A DNA stretch of 64,000 bases. Source: Fervidicella metallireducens AeB. Its GTDB lineage: Bacteria; Bacillota; Clostridia; Clostridiales; Caloramatoraceae. The DNA lies in NCBI RefSeq assembly GCF_000601455.1, contig NZ_AZQP01000005.1, positions 1-64,000 of the forward strand, read 5' to 3'. Under the pieces are notes generated by a model. That model saw nothing but the letters and a program-made list of their open reading frames with translations, was not told the origin of the DNA and searched no databases. Shown here one piece after another: positions 1 through 7,897 of the stretch (positions within the stretch are counted from its first letter, which is position 1; the number at the start of each line of letters is the position of its first letter). The position numbers were made by a program, and so were the translations under genes.

Positions 1-17
1 TGAAATTTTTTAATACG

Positions 18-719
18 TCAAAGTAGTTGTTTTTTAGAAATCATGTGTTTCTGAGGTTTAATTGTAATATCTGTAAAAACAATTCCATCCCTTTGATTTA
101 ATATCATTTCCACAGTCTTTCCTATCTCATCCGGGTTCAGGTATGTATCTTCCCCTTCACCTTCTTTAAAATTGGCATTTCTATAGAAATTGGTCTTGGT
201 TATATCAGGATGAATTGTTACAACCTTTACTCCATACTTTCTAACCTCATCAAACAAGCTTTCTCCAAAATGAGTAAGACCAGACTTTGTTGCAGCATAG
301 GCACAACCAAAGACACTGGATTTTTTAGCAGTAACAGATGAAATATTTATAATAAATCCTTTATTTTTCTTTAAATCTCGAAGAAGCTGCTGAGTTAGAA
401 CCAGAGGAACTTCAAGATTTACAGCTACCATCTCATGTATTTTTTTTGGATTCAGTTCCTCATGTGGTCCAAAGAAACCAACACCGGCATTGTTTATTAA
501 TAAGTGAATTTCATTTTGTTTTTTTATTTCCTTTATCTGATTACAAAGTTTATTAATATCGGTTAAATCACAGATGATTGGTGTAAAATTCTCAGAGGTA
601 ATTATATCATTTTTAAAATCTCTTCCAAAACCAAAAACCCTGTAACCTGAATTTATAAGAAGTCTACTAAGCTCAAGTCCAATTCCTGAGGAGGCACCTG
701 TAATTATTGCAGATTTCAT
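18..719 (-). CDS. SDR-family NAD(P)-dependent oxidoreductase
   Basis: A classical short-chain dehydrogenase of 233 residues, the usual length for the family. The Rossmann glycine motif TGASSGIG lies at residues 7-14, NNAG at 76-79, serines at 127-128, and the catalytic YAATK (Tyr141, Lys145) follows. It is cytoplasmic and should oxidise or reduce an alcohol/carbonyl with NAD(P)H; the substrate cannot be read from the sequence. The ATG start has AAGGAGATA just upstream. It begins 12 bases after the stop of the SPL-family gene, so it is probably the last gene of that operon. Whether it has any role in spore biology is unknown. Confidence 0.9.
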   Translation of the reverse strand: MKSAIITGASSGIGLELSRLLINSGYRVFGFGRDFKNDIITSENFTPIICDLTDINKLCNQIKEIKKQNEIHLLINNAGVGFFGPHEELNPKKIHEMVAVNLEVPLVLTQQLLRDLKKNKGFIINISSVTAKKSSVFGCAYAATKSGLTHFGESLFDEVRKYGVKVVTIHPDITKTNFYRNANFKEGEGEDTYLNPDEIGKTVEMILNQRDGIVFTDITIKPQKHMISKKQLL

Positions 720-731
720 ACCTATATCTCC

Positions 732-1742
732 TTATACATAGATTTTATTTTCTGGGATATATTGTTTAACAAGTTTATATACGTATTGCAGCATCTTATC
801 GCTTAAATCTTTGCTGTAACTTGATACACCGCCTTCAGTTTCATAGGGATAATTCAATACCAGGGAATAATGCCTTTGTTTTCGCATTTTTTTAAGATAA
901 TCCTTTGAAACCCTAAAAACTCCAAGGCTGACATCCAGAATACAATCAGAATCTATATTATTAAAAACCTCTTCAATTAAAATCCTATATTTAATTTCCC
1001 AATCAGGTACATATAAAATAGGATCAAAACAAAGTCGCACCTTCCATCCTTTGTTTACAGCTGACTTTATATTGTTCATTCTCTCCTTTAATTTTGGAGT
1101 TTTATTTTCATATTCTTCTATAACTTCATCAGGGGATAATGTCCAGGCTAATATAACATTATCACTTGGAGTAATATTTTCAATGGAATTAAAATTAGAA
1201 CTCTTTGTTCTTATCTCTATCATTAAATTATCATGTAGTTTTGCAAAATCAATCCAAAGTTTAGTGTATCCCAATAATCCTTCAAGTGCTAATATGTCCG
1301 TATCATAAGAAATACAAAGATAAACATCATCATGTTTTAATATTTTTTCAACCTCAGCAAAATAATCTTCTATATTTACAAAGACAACGATATTAGCTGA
1401 AGTATACATTCCCTGAAGATAACAATATTCACAATCATAAATGCAGTTCATAATGATTGAAGTATAATAAAAATTTTTATTTCCAAAGTTTTCACAGACA
1501 TCTGCACCTTTGTAAATCAAATTATCTTTCTTTTGTGCCAAAATTAGTTTTGGAGATTGTTTTTGAAGGACGAAATTTTGATTACCTCTGGAAAAAACAT
1601 CCTTATAGTGATTGATTTCAATTATGTTTGAATTTTTATAATGGCTGAGTATTTCTAAAACTTTCTTATTATCTAATATATCTTTCTCAACATATATATG
1701 GGAAAAATGTTGATTAAACAATTGACTGCTTAATTTGTTCAA
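732..1742 (-). CDS. splB: spore photoproduct lyase family radical SAM protein
   Basis: A radical SAM enzyme related to spore photoproduct lyase, which repairs the UV thymine dimer of dormant spores. The [4Fe-4S] triad is CIYDCEYC (Cys100, Cys104, Cys107 from the chosen start), followed by YLQ as in SPL. I chose the TTG at 1742 because AAGAAGGG sits nine bases upstream; an in-frame TTG at 1778 would add 12 residues. By eye, the position of the B. subtilis hydrogen-donor Cys141 (in ACTSD) corresponds to Tyr in SYDTD here, with a Cys three residues before that Tyr. Function may therefore differ from canonical SplB. The gene overlaps the end of the upstream nucleosidase gene, which suggests translational coupling. 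Confidence 0.78.
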   Translation of the reverse strand: MNKLSSQLFNQHFSHIYVEKDILDNKKVLEILSHYKNSNIIEINHYKDVFSRGNQNFVLQKQSPKLILAQKKDNLIYKGADVCENFGNKNFYYTSIIMNCIYDCEYCYLQGMYTSANIVVFVNIEDYFAEVEKILKHDDVYLCISYDTDILALEGLLGYTKLWIDFAKLHDNLMIEIRTKSSNFNSIENITPSDNVILAWTLSPDEVIEEYENKTPKLKERMNNIKSAVNKGWKVRLCFDPILYVPDWEIKYRILIEEVFNNIDSDCILDVSLGVFRVSKDYLKKMRKQRHYSLVLNYPYETEGGVSSYSKDLSDKMLQYVYKLVKQYIPENKIYV

Positions 1743-2529
1743 GATATATCTTCCCTTCTTTTTTTGATTTACATTCAACCTTTAAATATGGCGCTAATAA
1801 ATTAAATATATCGCCATTTTTAAGCTTATAATAAGTAAGGAGCTGAGTTAGTTCATTTTCCATTGTAACAGATAGTTTTAATGATTCTGATGTTTTATGT
1901 AAAATATTTTTTTCTTCCTCAGTCCAAAGGGGGTTAAGCTTAAATTTGTTATTTAATCTATCAACGAACTCAATAATTTTATCTGCATTATTGCTGATGT
2001 ATTTGTAAACTATATCATTTGGAATAAACTCTCCAGTTAAATAATCTGAAACAATTTTAAAAAACATTATCTGATGGGGCTGAAAAAATACACCTGCAGC
2101 CTGAAAAAGAGCCGAAGCCTCCATATCTGCAAGGAGTTCGTTACTTTTGCAGCCTTTAACTACTTTTGAATATGTTGTAATGCTGCCCTCACTAAAAGGA
2201 TGTTCAAATAATATATCAGGAAAATATGAAAATCCAGTATCATTATCAACAATTTTATTGCATATAAACGTACTTCCAATTGAAACCATTTTGTCTCTAC
2301 ATCCGCATAGCCCAATGTTAATAAAAAAATCATCCTTTCCAATATTTGATTTGGACAACAAATAGGTTACTGCAATTGCTGAAGGTATTTTTCCTACACC
2401 CGTTATAATTAAAGTATAGTTTTTATTTTTAAAAACCTGAAACTTTGTAATTTCATTGTCTTTTTTTAGATTAAGTTTATCTATAAAGGGTTGTGCTTCT
2501 GAATACAATGCTGTGGCTATATAAATCAT
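1714..2529 (-). CDS. MTA/SAH nucleosidase-like nucleoside phosphorylase
   Basis: A Pfs/MTAN-type protein of about 271 residues. Typical features are TALYSEAQPF at the N-terminus (an acidic residue in the Pfs position), a glycine-rich INIGLCGC segment, DMEASALFQAA around the ribose-binding Glu, and VSD with the catalytic Asp used by nucleosidases. The last ~70 residues form a helical extension not found in short Pfs proteins. The start MIYIATAL has GAGGAG about 12 bases upstream; ATG at 2538 is an alternative. It overlaps the radical SAM gene by 29 bases. SAM enzymes release 5'-deoxyadenosine or SAH-type products, so removal of such a nucleoside is a reasonable but unproven role. Confidence 0.72.
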   Translation of the reverse strand: MIYIATALYSEAQPFIDKLNLKKDNEITKFQVFKNKNYTLIITGVGKIPSAIAVTYLLSKSNIGKDDFFINIGLCGCRDKMVSIGSTFICNKIVDNDTGFSYFPDILFEHPFSEGSITTYSKVVKGCKSNELLADMEASALFQAAGVFFQPHQIMFFKIVSDYLTGEFIPNDIVYKYISNNADKIIEFVDRLNNKFKLNPLWTEEEKNILHKTSESLKLSVTMENELTQLLTYYKLKNGDIFNLLAPYLKVECKSKKEGKIYLEQIKQSIV

Positions 2530-2589
2530 ATCTCTCATCAACTCCTCATTCATTAGTCTACAACTAAAGAAAGTTGTAGGCAATAAAAA

Positions 2590-2609
2590 AGAGCTGCATA
2601 TACAGCTCT
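2590..2609 (-). terminator. intrinsic terminator of the DUF2089 operon
   Basis: Read on the minus strand, AGAGCTG-TATATG-CAGCTCT is followed by TTTTTT. The stem begins inside the stop codon of the third operon gene. Confidence 0.85.
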
Positions 2610-2867
2610 AAAGTTTTATTTCAATGTCATCACCTTCAGATGATTTAACCGAAACCAATGTTACCCCCTTATATTTACTAAGCTCTTTAATGCTTTTTCT
2701 AAGCAATCTAAAATCAACACACTCAAGGTACTGTTTTTTTTCTTTATCAACCCATGGCTTTGCAATATTTATACCTAAACTTGCCATACTTAAAAAAAAT
2801 CTTAAAAGGACGCTAGGAATTCTTATATTTATTTTTTTTCTTCACTTGTTTTTACACAAATCTTCAT
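2608..2867 (-). pseudogene. small third-gene protein of the DUF2089 operon, frameshifted
   Basis: An 86-residue reading frame interrupted by one missing base in an A8 run (2832-2839). The first 12 codons read MKICVKTSEEKK and then meet a stop. Adding one A joins them to a frame that starts INIRIPSVLLRFFLSM, continues through a lysine-rich middle and ends VKSSEGDDIEIKL. The total length of 260 bases is one short of a multiple of three. The layout (short charged N-terminus, hydrophobic middle segment, acidic end) matches the small protein that often follows SHOCT-like genes in Clostridia, as I recall it. It could be a sequencing error, a real null allele, or rescue by slippage on the A run. It lies 17 bases after the SHOCT-like gene. 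Confidence 0.6.
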
Positions 2868-2884
2868 AAACTCACCATTAATAG

Positions 2885-3253
2885 TTATTCAACAATAATT
2901 TCAACTAAATCGCCCTGCTCACTTTTAACATCAACTATTTTCCCTTCAAGGCCTTCACTTACAGCTTTTAAAATTGCCTGCAGATCAATCTCCTCAAGTC
3001 CATCAACCCCTTCAACCTTTGGTATCTTCTTTATTGCTGAACCTAAAGTACTTATAAATTTTACAGGAACATTGATTTTCACATCATCGCCCTTTGCTGA
3101 TTTAACAAGGATTTTTAACATTTTTTCTCTATTTGCGTCTGCTTGGATTTCCTGATTCTTAGTTGTTAAAAGTGATATAAGTTCCGATGCCTTTTGTGAA
3201 TCAATTTTGCCATCCTCAACCATTTTTAAAACCTTCATAATTTCTTCATTCAT
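2885..3253 (-). CDS. SHOCT-like domain protein (LiaX/YvlB N-terminal type)
   Basis: A 122-residue cytoplasmic protein. The first ~30 residues (EIMKVLKMVEDGKIDSQKAS) form the short helix-turn-helix-like repeat seen in SHOCT-like and YvlB/LiaX proteins. The rest is a beta-rich segment ending DLVEIIVE. The ATG has AAAGGGGGAAAA upstream. It sits 21 bases after the DUF2089 gene and 17 before the frameshifted small gene, forming a three-gene operon. The family is linked to envelope-stress or autoregulatory functions, but the exact role is not known. Confidence 0.65.
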   Translation of the reverse strand: MNEEIMKVLKMVEDGKIDSQKASELISLLTTKNQEIQADANREKMLKILVKSAKGDDVKINVPVKFISTLGSAIKKIPKVEGVDGLEEIDLQAILKAVSEGLEGKIVDVKSEQGDLVEIIVE

Positions 3254-3274
3254 TTAATTTTCCCCCTTTAATAT

Positions 3275-3640
3275 CTATTTTTTTAATAAATTAATTGCAT
3301 CCTCCGCTGTTATTTCTCCATTTTCCAGCTTAGTTATTATGTCAAGGTTATTGTTTTCTTCCTTTGTTCTAGCAGGTATGTAACCCAGTGCAGATATAAC
3401 ATCATCTAATTTGCTGCGAACAGTAGGGTATGAAATTCCAAGTTCCTTTTCTACGTCTTTAATATTACCTCTGCATTTTACAAAAACTTCAATGAAATTT
3501 AATTGTTCATAGGAAAGATAAGCAAATTTAGAAAGCTCGAATTCATTTTCAATTATGGTTTCACATTTTTTGCATTTCAACCTTGTAGCAAAAAGTCTTG
3601 AATTACATACAGGACATTTAGAAATTATTTTAAATGGCAT
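3275..3640 (-). CDS. DUF2089 zinc-finger/HTH putative regulator
   Basis: An N-terminal zinc ribbon (CPVC and CKKC, about 14 residues apart) is followed by a helix-turn-helix (LGISYPTVRSKLDDVISALGY). This is the DUF2089 arrangement of a probable DNA-binding protein. The C-terminal 25 residues (ENGEITAEDAINLLKK) repeat the short helical motif at the start of the next gene's product, so the two may interact through it. ATG at 3640 has AAGGAAGGTG upstream; GTG at 3649 is possible. It is the first gene of the operon and probably controls it. Confidence 0.75.
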   Translation of the reverse strand: MPFKIISKCPVCNSRLFATRLKCKKCETIIENEFELSKFAYLSYEQLNFIEVFVKCRGNIKDVEKELGISYPTVRSKLDDVISALGYIPARTKEENNNLDIITKLENGEITAEDAINLLKK

Positions 3641-3808
3641 TTTTTTCACCTTCCTTAATTATATTATAGAACAAAAATCAATAAAATCAATATAAAAATA
3701 ATAAAAATTAATAATTTTATATATCAAAATTAAAAATATAAATTTAAATATAAAATATTTTAAGTATATTACAGTATAAAAGTTTATTTTTAATTTTAAA
3801 AAGCATGC

Positions 3809-3839
3809 TTGACAAATTTCGATTTTTATTGCAGAATAT
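3809..3839 (+). promoter_or_regulatory. candidate promoter of the lysine-riboswitch transporter
   Basis: A TTGACA box at 3809-3814 is followed about 17-19 bases later by a weak -10 (CAGAAT/GAATAT), about 35 bases before the riboswitch. Confidence 0.45.
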
Positions 3840-3871
3840 TTATTAATTCAAAAAATTAAATATGCGTTAAT

Positions 3872-4043
3872 CATGATAGAGGCGCGGTGTTTAAGAGTAT
3901 TATATCTGAGGCAAGCACGATGAAGATATAAAAAAGGAACCATCGCCGAAGCATAAAGCTGATGCTTTCAGGCTTTATAGCTGGTTCTAAATAGAATATA
4001 TTTAGAACTGTCACAAACGCATAGTTTGTGGAGAGCTATCATG
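3872..4043 (+). ncRNA. lysine riboswitch (L box)
   Basis: The aptamer is closed by a perfect 8-bp P1 helix, CATGATAG (3872-3879) with CTATCATG (4036-4043). Inside are the L-box landmarks: AGAGGCGCGG after P1, GAACCATCGCCGAAGC, ACTGTCACAAACGCAT, and TGGAGAGCTATC before P1 closes. It precedes a NhaC-type transporter gene, the arrangement described for lysW. No clear intrinsic terminator follows. Instead CTTCTCC (4103-4109) can pair with the GGAGGAG ribosome-binding site (4126-4132), which suggests control of translation. Confidence 0.9.
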
Positions 4044-4102
4044 CAGGGACAGATATGCCTTATTGACATCTATGGCTTTATTGTCTTTTGCTTTGATGGA
4101 CT

Positions 4103-4132
4103 CTTCTCCGAGAAAATAATTACAAGGAGGAG
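4103..4132 (+). promoter_or_regulatory. candidate SD-sequestering hairpin
   Basis: CTTCTCC (4103-4109) can pair with GGAGGAG (4126-4132), the ribosome-binding site of the transporter gene, across a 16-base loop (one wobble pair). It could be the expression platform of the lysine riboswitch. Confidence 0.45.
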
Positions 4133-4139
4133 TTTTTTT

Positions 4140-5779
4140 ATGTCTGGAATTTTAACACTTTTACCACCACTAGTAGCCATTGTTTTGGCTTTCGCAACAA
4201 AAATGTACTGATTTCCTTATTGATGGGGGTATTTACAGGTACATTTTTAATAAGTCTCACATCACATGGTTTTATTCAAAGTTTTCTTTATGCTTTTTTA
4301 GGTCTCATTGATAAGATATTATCAGCTCTAGCTGATAAATGGAATGCAGGAGTTATACTTCAATGTCTTGCAATTGGAGGACTTATAGCGGTTGTTTCGA
4401 AAATGGGAGGAGCAAAGGCAATTGCTGAATATTTATCCAAAAGAGCTAAATCACCAAAAAGTGCACAATTAATAACCTGGCTTCTTGGGATATTTGTTTT
4501 TTTCGATGATTATGCAAATTCCCTAATAGTTGGACCTATAATGAGACCTGTATCAGATAAGATGAAAATATCAAGAGAAAAACTATCTTTTATTATAGAT
4601 GCAACAGCAGCACCAATAGCAGGTATTGCACTTATTTCAACCTGGGTAGGATATGAAATAAGTTTAATAAAAGATGGATATGCACAAATAGGACAAGATG
4701 TGAATGCCTACACCATGTTTGTATCAACAATACCGTATAGATTTTATAACATATTTATTTTAATCTTTATTGTTTTTACAGCTGTTTTAGCAAGGGAATT
4801 TGGTCCTATGCTTGATGCCGAAAGAAGAGCAAGAATCTCAGGAAAAGTCATAGCAGACGATGCCAAACCAATGGTATCAAGTGAAAATTCAAATATCGAG
4901 GCAAAGGAAAATATTAAGCTTAGCATATGGAATGCAGTTATTCCAATTGTAGTCCTTATAATTTCATCATTTGTGGGATTTTATTATAGTGGCTATACAA
5001 CTATAACCACTGGTGATGATAAAGGACTTATAGAGATAGTTAGAAGTGCTCCTTTATCCTTTACTTCAATAAGGGAGATATTTGGTGCATCAGATGCAAG
5101 TGTTGTTTTATTCCAATCAGCAGTTTTTTCAAGTATAACTGCCATTGTAATGGCTGTAACCCAAAGAATTATGACTTTAGGTGAAGCAATAGACACTTGG
5201 ATTGAAGGGGTAAAGTCTTTAATTGTAACAGCAGTTATACTTTTACTGGCTTGGGCTTTATCAGGGACAATTAAGGAACTTGGTACAGCAAAATTCCTTG
5301 CTGGAGTGCTTTCACAGACAGTTCCAAAATTTTTATTGCCAAGTATTGTCTTTGTTTTAGGATCAATAATTTCCTTTGCAACTGGAACATCCTATGGAAC
5401 AATGGGAATTTTAATGCCCCTTGTAATACCACTTGCACACAGTATTTCACCAGATGCAAATTATATGACAATGAGCATTGGGGCTGTATTGACAGGTGCA
5501 ATATTTGGAGATCATTGTTCACCGATTTCTGACACAACTATTCTTTCATCAATGGGGTCAATGTGTGATCATATGCATCATGTAAAAACTCAGCTTTTTT
5601 ATTCATTTTCAATAGGAATAGTGACGGTGTTATGTGGTTATATACCAACAGCTTTAAATGTTCCGGTTGTTGTTGCTTTAACAGCAGGAATAATAGTATG
5701 TTTTCTGATAGTTAGATTTGTTGGAAAACCTGTTGATGAAGTTGAATGTGAGACTATAATTGAAAAAATAAGTGCATAA
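4140..5779 (+). CDS. lysW: NhaC-family transporter, putative lysine transporter LysW (frameshifted)
   Basis: A polytopic membrane protein of about 546 residues. The N-terminal segment MSGILTLLPPLVAIVLAFATK is separated from the rest by one missing base in an A5 run (4199-4203). With one extra A the join reads KNVLISLLMGVFTG. The remainder has about a dozen hydrophobic segments and family landmarks such as FFDDYANSLIVGP and GDHCSPISDTTILSS. NhaC-superfamily proteins exchange Na+/H+ or substrates. Members downstream of lysine riboswitches have been proposed as lysine transporters (LysW). The ATG has AAGGAGGAG seven bases upstream. The upstream lysine riboswitch supports lysine as substrate, but transport is inferred. 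Confidence 0.8.
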
Positions 5780-5780
5780 G

Positions 5781-5810
5781 AAAGGGCTGCTGTGGCAGCT
5801 CCTTTTATTT
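5781..5810 (+). terminator. intrinsic terminator after lysW
   Basis: AAAGGGCTGC-TGTG-GCAGCTCCTTTTATTT forms a stem with a small bulge followed by a T-rich tail. Confidence 0.75.
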
Positions 5811-5880
5811 AATTTATGTTAATTTAGTAGCAAAGTAGGAAAATTTGAGCTATAATAATATTGAAATTAAAAATTAATAT

Positions 5881-6035
5881 CAATTGTTAGGTGAGGCTCC
5901 TATAAAGATATATGCTGCTACCCAGAAAAATCGAGAGATTCCAATGGGTTAACAGAAATAATCGTGAAGGTTTTTTCTAACGTAGCTGACAATAGTCAAA
6001 GCTTTGTAGTGCTAAAGCTCAACGATAAAGAAATA
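5881..6035 (+). ncRNA. Mg2+ riboswitch (M-box, ykoK leader)
   Basis: The conserved M-box core is plain: GTTAGGTGAGGCTCCTATA (from 5886), then ATGCTGCTACCCAGAAAAAT, CGAGAGATTCCAATGGG, TTAACAG, and GTAGCTGA further on. The class senses Mg2+ and usually shuts off Mg2+ uptake genes by termination. Near its 3' end, CTCAAC (6018-6023) can pair with GTTGAG (6049-6054) in the downstream terminator, giving a candidate antiterminator. The downstream gene is mgtE. Confidence 0.92.
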
Positions 6036-6040
6036 ATATT

Positions 6041-6068
6041 TCTCTACTGTTGAGTAGAGATTTTTTAT
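6041..6068 (+). terminator. riboswitch-controlled terminator before mgtE
   Basis: TCTCTACT-GTTG-AGTAGAGA is followed by TTTTTTATTTT. It lies directly after the M-box and shares bases with the candidate antiterminator helix. Confidence 0.88.
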
Positions 6069-6085
6069 TTTAAAAGGAAAGGAGT

Positions 6086-6162
6086 GGTGAATATGGACTC
6101 AAGTCCTGTGCCGGATAAAAAAATAGAGGAATTAAAATTCAATATAATGAGCCATATTCACC
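6086..6162 (+). promoter_or_regulatory. hairpin occluding the leader ORF start upstream of mgtE
   Basis: GGTGAATATGGACTC (6086-6100) pairs with GAGCCATATTCACC (6149-6162): 14 base pairs with one bulged A. The 5' arm contains the start codon and part of the ribosome-binding site of the 26-codon leader ORF, and the 3' arm lies near the end of that ORF. A translating ribosome would open or re-form the helix, so mgtE expression could depend on leader translation. Confidence 0.55.
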
Positions 6163-6173
6163 TCTTTTGGTGA
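6093..6173 (+). CDS. candidate MgtL-like leader peptide of mgtE
   Basis: A 26-codon ORF with a strong site (AAAGGAAAGGAGTGG) seven or so bases before ATG, placed between the riboswitch terminator and mgtE. The product begins MDSSPVPDKKIEEL and ends MSHIHLFW. The acid and proline residues near the start recall the enterobacterial MgtL leader (EPDPTP), where such codons make ribosomes fall off at low Mg2+. Its stop (6171-6173) is 11 bases before the mgtE Shine-Dalgarno, so coupling is possible. This is only a candidate: the peptide is short and no homologue comparison was possible here. The ORF also overlaps the hairpin at 6086-6162. Confidence 0.5.
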   Translation: MDSSPVPDKKIEELKFNIMSHIHLFW

Positions 6174-6199
6174 AGGCTCTTCTTAAAGGAGGGTTAATG

Positions 6200-7534
6200 A
6201 TGAACGAAAAAATCATCAGACTTTTAAAGGAAAAGAATTTTAAAGCTCTTAGGGAAGAAATAATAGAGCTGAATGAAGTTAATATAGCAGAAATAATTGA
6301 GGAATTAAACAAAAATGAAGCTGTTATATTATACAGAATGCTGCCAAAGGATTTGGCTGTTGATGTTTTTGCTTATTTATCAAATGAACAGCAGATGAAT
6401 ATTATAAACTCAATTACCGATAAAGAAATTAAACATATTGTAGATGAACTGTTTTTTGATGATATGATAGACTTTCTTGAGGAAATGCCAGCAAACGTAG
6501 TAAAAAAGATACTAGAAAATGCAAAGGAAGAAGAGAGAAATCTTATTAATCAGTTTTTGAATTATCCTGAAAACTCAGCAGGAAGCCTGATTACCATTGA
6601 ATATGTTGACCTTAGAAAGGACATGACAGTAAAGGAAGCTATTAAACACCTAAAGGAAACAGGTCTAGAAAAGGAAACGATTTATACCTGTTATGTTACA
6701 GATGGAAGCAGAAAGCTGGAGGGGATAATTTCCCTGAGAAAACTGGTTATCAGCCAGGAAGATGAAATAATTGAAGACATTATGGAAACTGATGTTGTAT
6801 ATGTTCACACCCATGATGATCAGGAGATGGTTGCAAGTGTATTTAAAAAGTATGACTTTCTTGCACTTCCTGTATTAGATAAAGAGGAAAGACTTGTAGG
6901 TATTATTACAATTGATGATATAGTTGATGTTATTGAACAGGAAAACACAGAGGACTTTCAAAAAATGGCTGGTATGGAGCCATCTGAAATTGAATATCTG
7001 GATGCAAATGTTTTCACCCTTGCTAAAAACAGAATAGCATGGCTTTTAATACTTATGATTTCTGCAACGTTTACAGGAAGAATTATTCAAAGATATGAAA
7101 ATGTACTTCAATCTGTTGCAATTTTAGCTGCATTTATACCTATGCTAATGGATACAGGAGGAAATGCAGGTTCCCAGTCTTCAACACTTGTTATAAGAGG
7201 TTTAGCACTAGAAGAAATAAAAACAAAGGACTTTTTTAAGGTTATATCAAAGGAGCTAAGGGTTTCTTTTATAGTAGGGATAGTTTTATCTTTAATAAAT
7301 TTCTTAAGAATTTATTTTATTGAAAAAATAAGTTTTAAAATTTCCCTTACAGTAACGATAACATTGTTTGTAACTATAATGCTTGCAAAAATTGTTGGTG
7401 GCATACTTCCAATAGTGGCAAGAAAATTTAAATTAGACCCAGCAATTATGGCAAGTCCCTTGATTACAACCATTGTTGATGCAGTTGCTCTTATTGTTTA
7501 TTTTTCCTTTGCTACTATGATTTTAGGAATATAA
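6200..7534 (+). CDS. mgtE: magnesium transporter MgtE
   Basis: A Mg2+ channel of about 444 residues with the full MgtE layout. The N-terminal helical domain (to about residue 125) and two CBS domains (about 130-250, with LEGIISLRKL and LVGIITIDDIVDVIE) sense cytosolic Mg2+. Five membrane helices follow, with the pore signature PMLMDTGGNAGSQ. I chose ATG at 6200 because AAAGGAGG (6185-6192) is seven bases upstream; ATG at 6197 is possible. Expression is probably controlled twice upstream, by the M-box terminator and by the leader ORF. A terminator follows at once. Confidence 0.95.
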   Translation: MNEKIIRLLKEKNFKALREEIIELNEVNIAEIIEELNKNEAVILYRMLPKDLAVDVFAYLSNEQQMNIINSITDKEIKHIVDELFFDDMIDFLEEMPANVVKKILENAKEEERNLINQFLNYPENSAGSLITIEYVDLRKDMTVKEAIKHLKETGLEKETIYTCYVTDGSRKLEGIISLRKLVISQEDEIIEDIMETDVVYVHTHDDQEMVASVFKKYDFLALPVLDKEERLVGIITIDDIVDVIEQENTEDFQKMAGMEPSEIEYLDANVFTLAKNRIAWLLILMISATFTGRIIQRYENVLQSVAILAAFIPMLMDTGGNAGSQSSTLVIRGLALEEIKTKDFFKVISKELRVSFIVGIVLSLINFLRIYFIEKISFKISLTVTITLFVTIMLAKIVGGILPIVARKFKLDPAIMASPLITTIVDAVALIVYFSFATMILGI

Positions 7535-7535
7535 A

Positions 7536-7567
7536 AATCTTTGGGGAGATTTCTCCAGAGATTTTTT
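7536..7567 (+). terminator. intrinsic terminator after mgtE
   Basis: ATCTTTGGGGAG-ATTT-CTCCAGAGAT followed by TTTTT; the stem has wobble pairs and a small internal loop. Confidence 0.65.
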
Positions 7568-7639
7568 GAAATAAGTATTTATTGAAATATTCTGATAAAT
7601 GTTATAAGATTTAAATAACAATTCAAAAGGGGTGGTAAA

Positions 7640-7897
7640 ATGCAGGTTATAAAAAGAGACGGCAGATTGCAGGATTTCGATTTAGACAAAATTATAAGAA
7701 GTATCGGGGCAGCTTCAGATGATGTTGATGAACCAATGAACAGTTCAGATTTACATAACATAGCTAAAAATATAAAAGATGAAATACAAGCAACAGGTAA
7801 AGATAAGATAGATTATTCAGAGATTAGACAGCTTGTTGTTAACAAACTAAAAGAATACGGATTTAAAGATATAGCAGAAGCTTATTGCAGGGTGTAA
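7640..7897 (+). CDS. stand-alone ATP-cone domain protein
   Basis: An 85-residue protein that consists only of an ATP-cone. It opens with MQVIKRDGRLQDFDLDKIIRSIGAA, the nucleotide-binding start seen in ribonucleotide reductases and NrdR, and ends in the helix FKDIAEAYCRV. No reductase or zinc-finger part follows within the reading frame, and no nrd gene is nearby. Start ATG has AAAAGGGGTGG upstream. Stand-alone ATP-cones are known in Clostridia; an ATP/dATP-sensing role acting in trans is a guess. Confidence 0.8.
   Translation: MQVIKRDGRLQDFDLDKIIRSIGAASDDVDEPMNSSDLHNIAKNIKDEIQATGKDKIDYSEIRQLVVNKLKEYGFKDIAEAYCRV

Noticed and set aside
2624-2869. Plus-strand ORF opposite the third DUF2089-operon gene
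   Set aside because: It is the complement of the frameshifted minus-strand frame, which has the better protein and an adjoining terminator.
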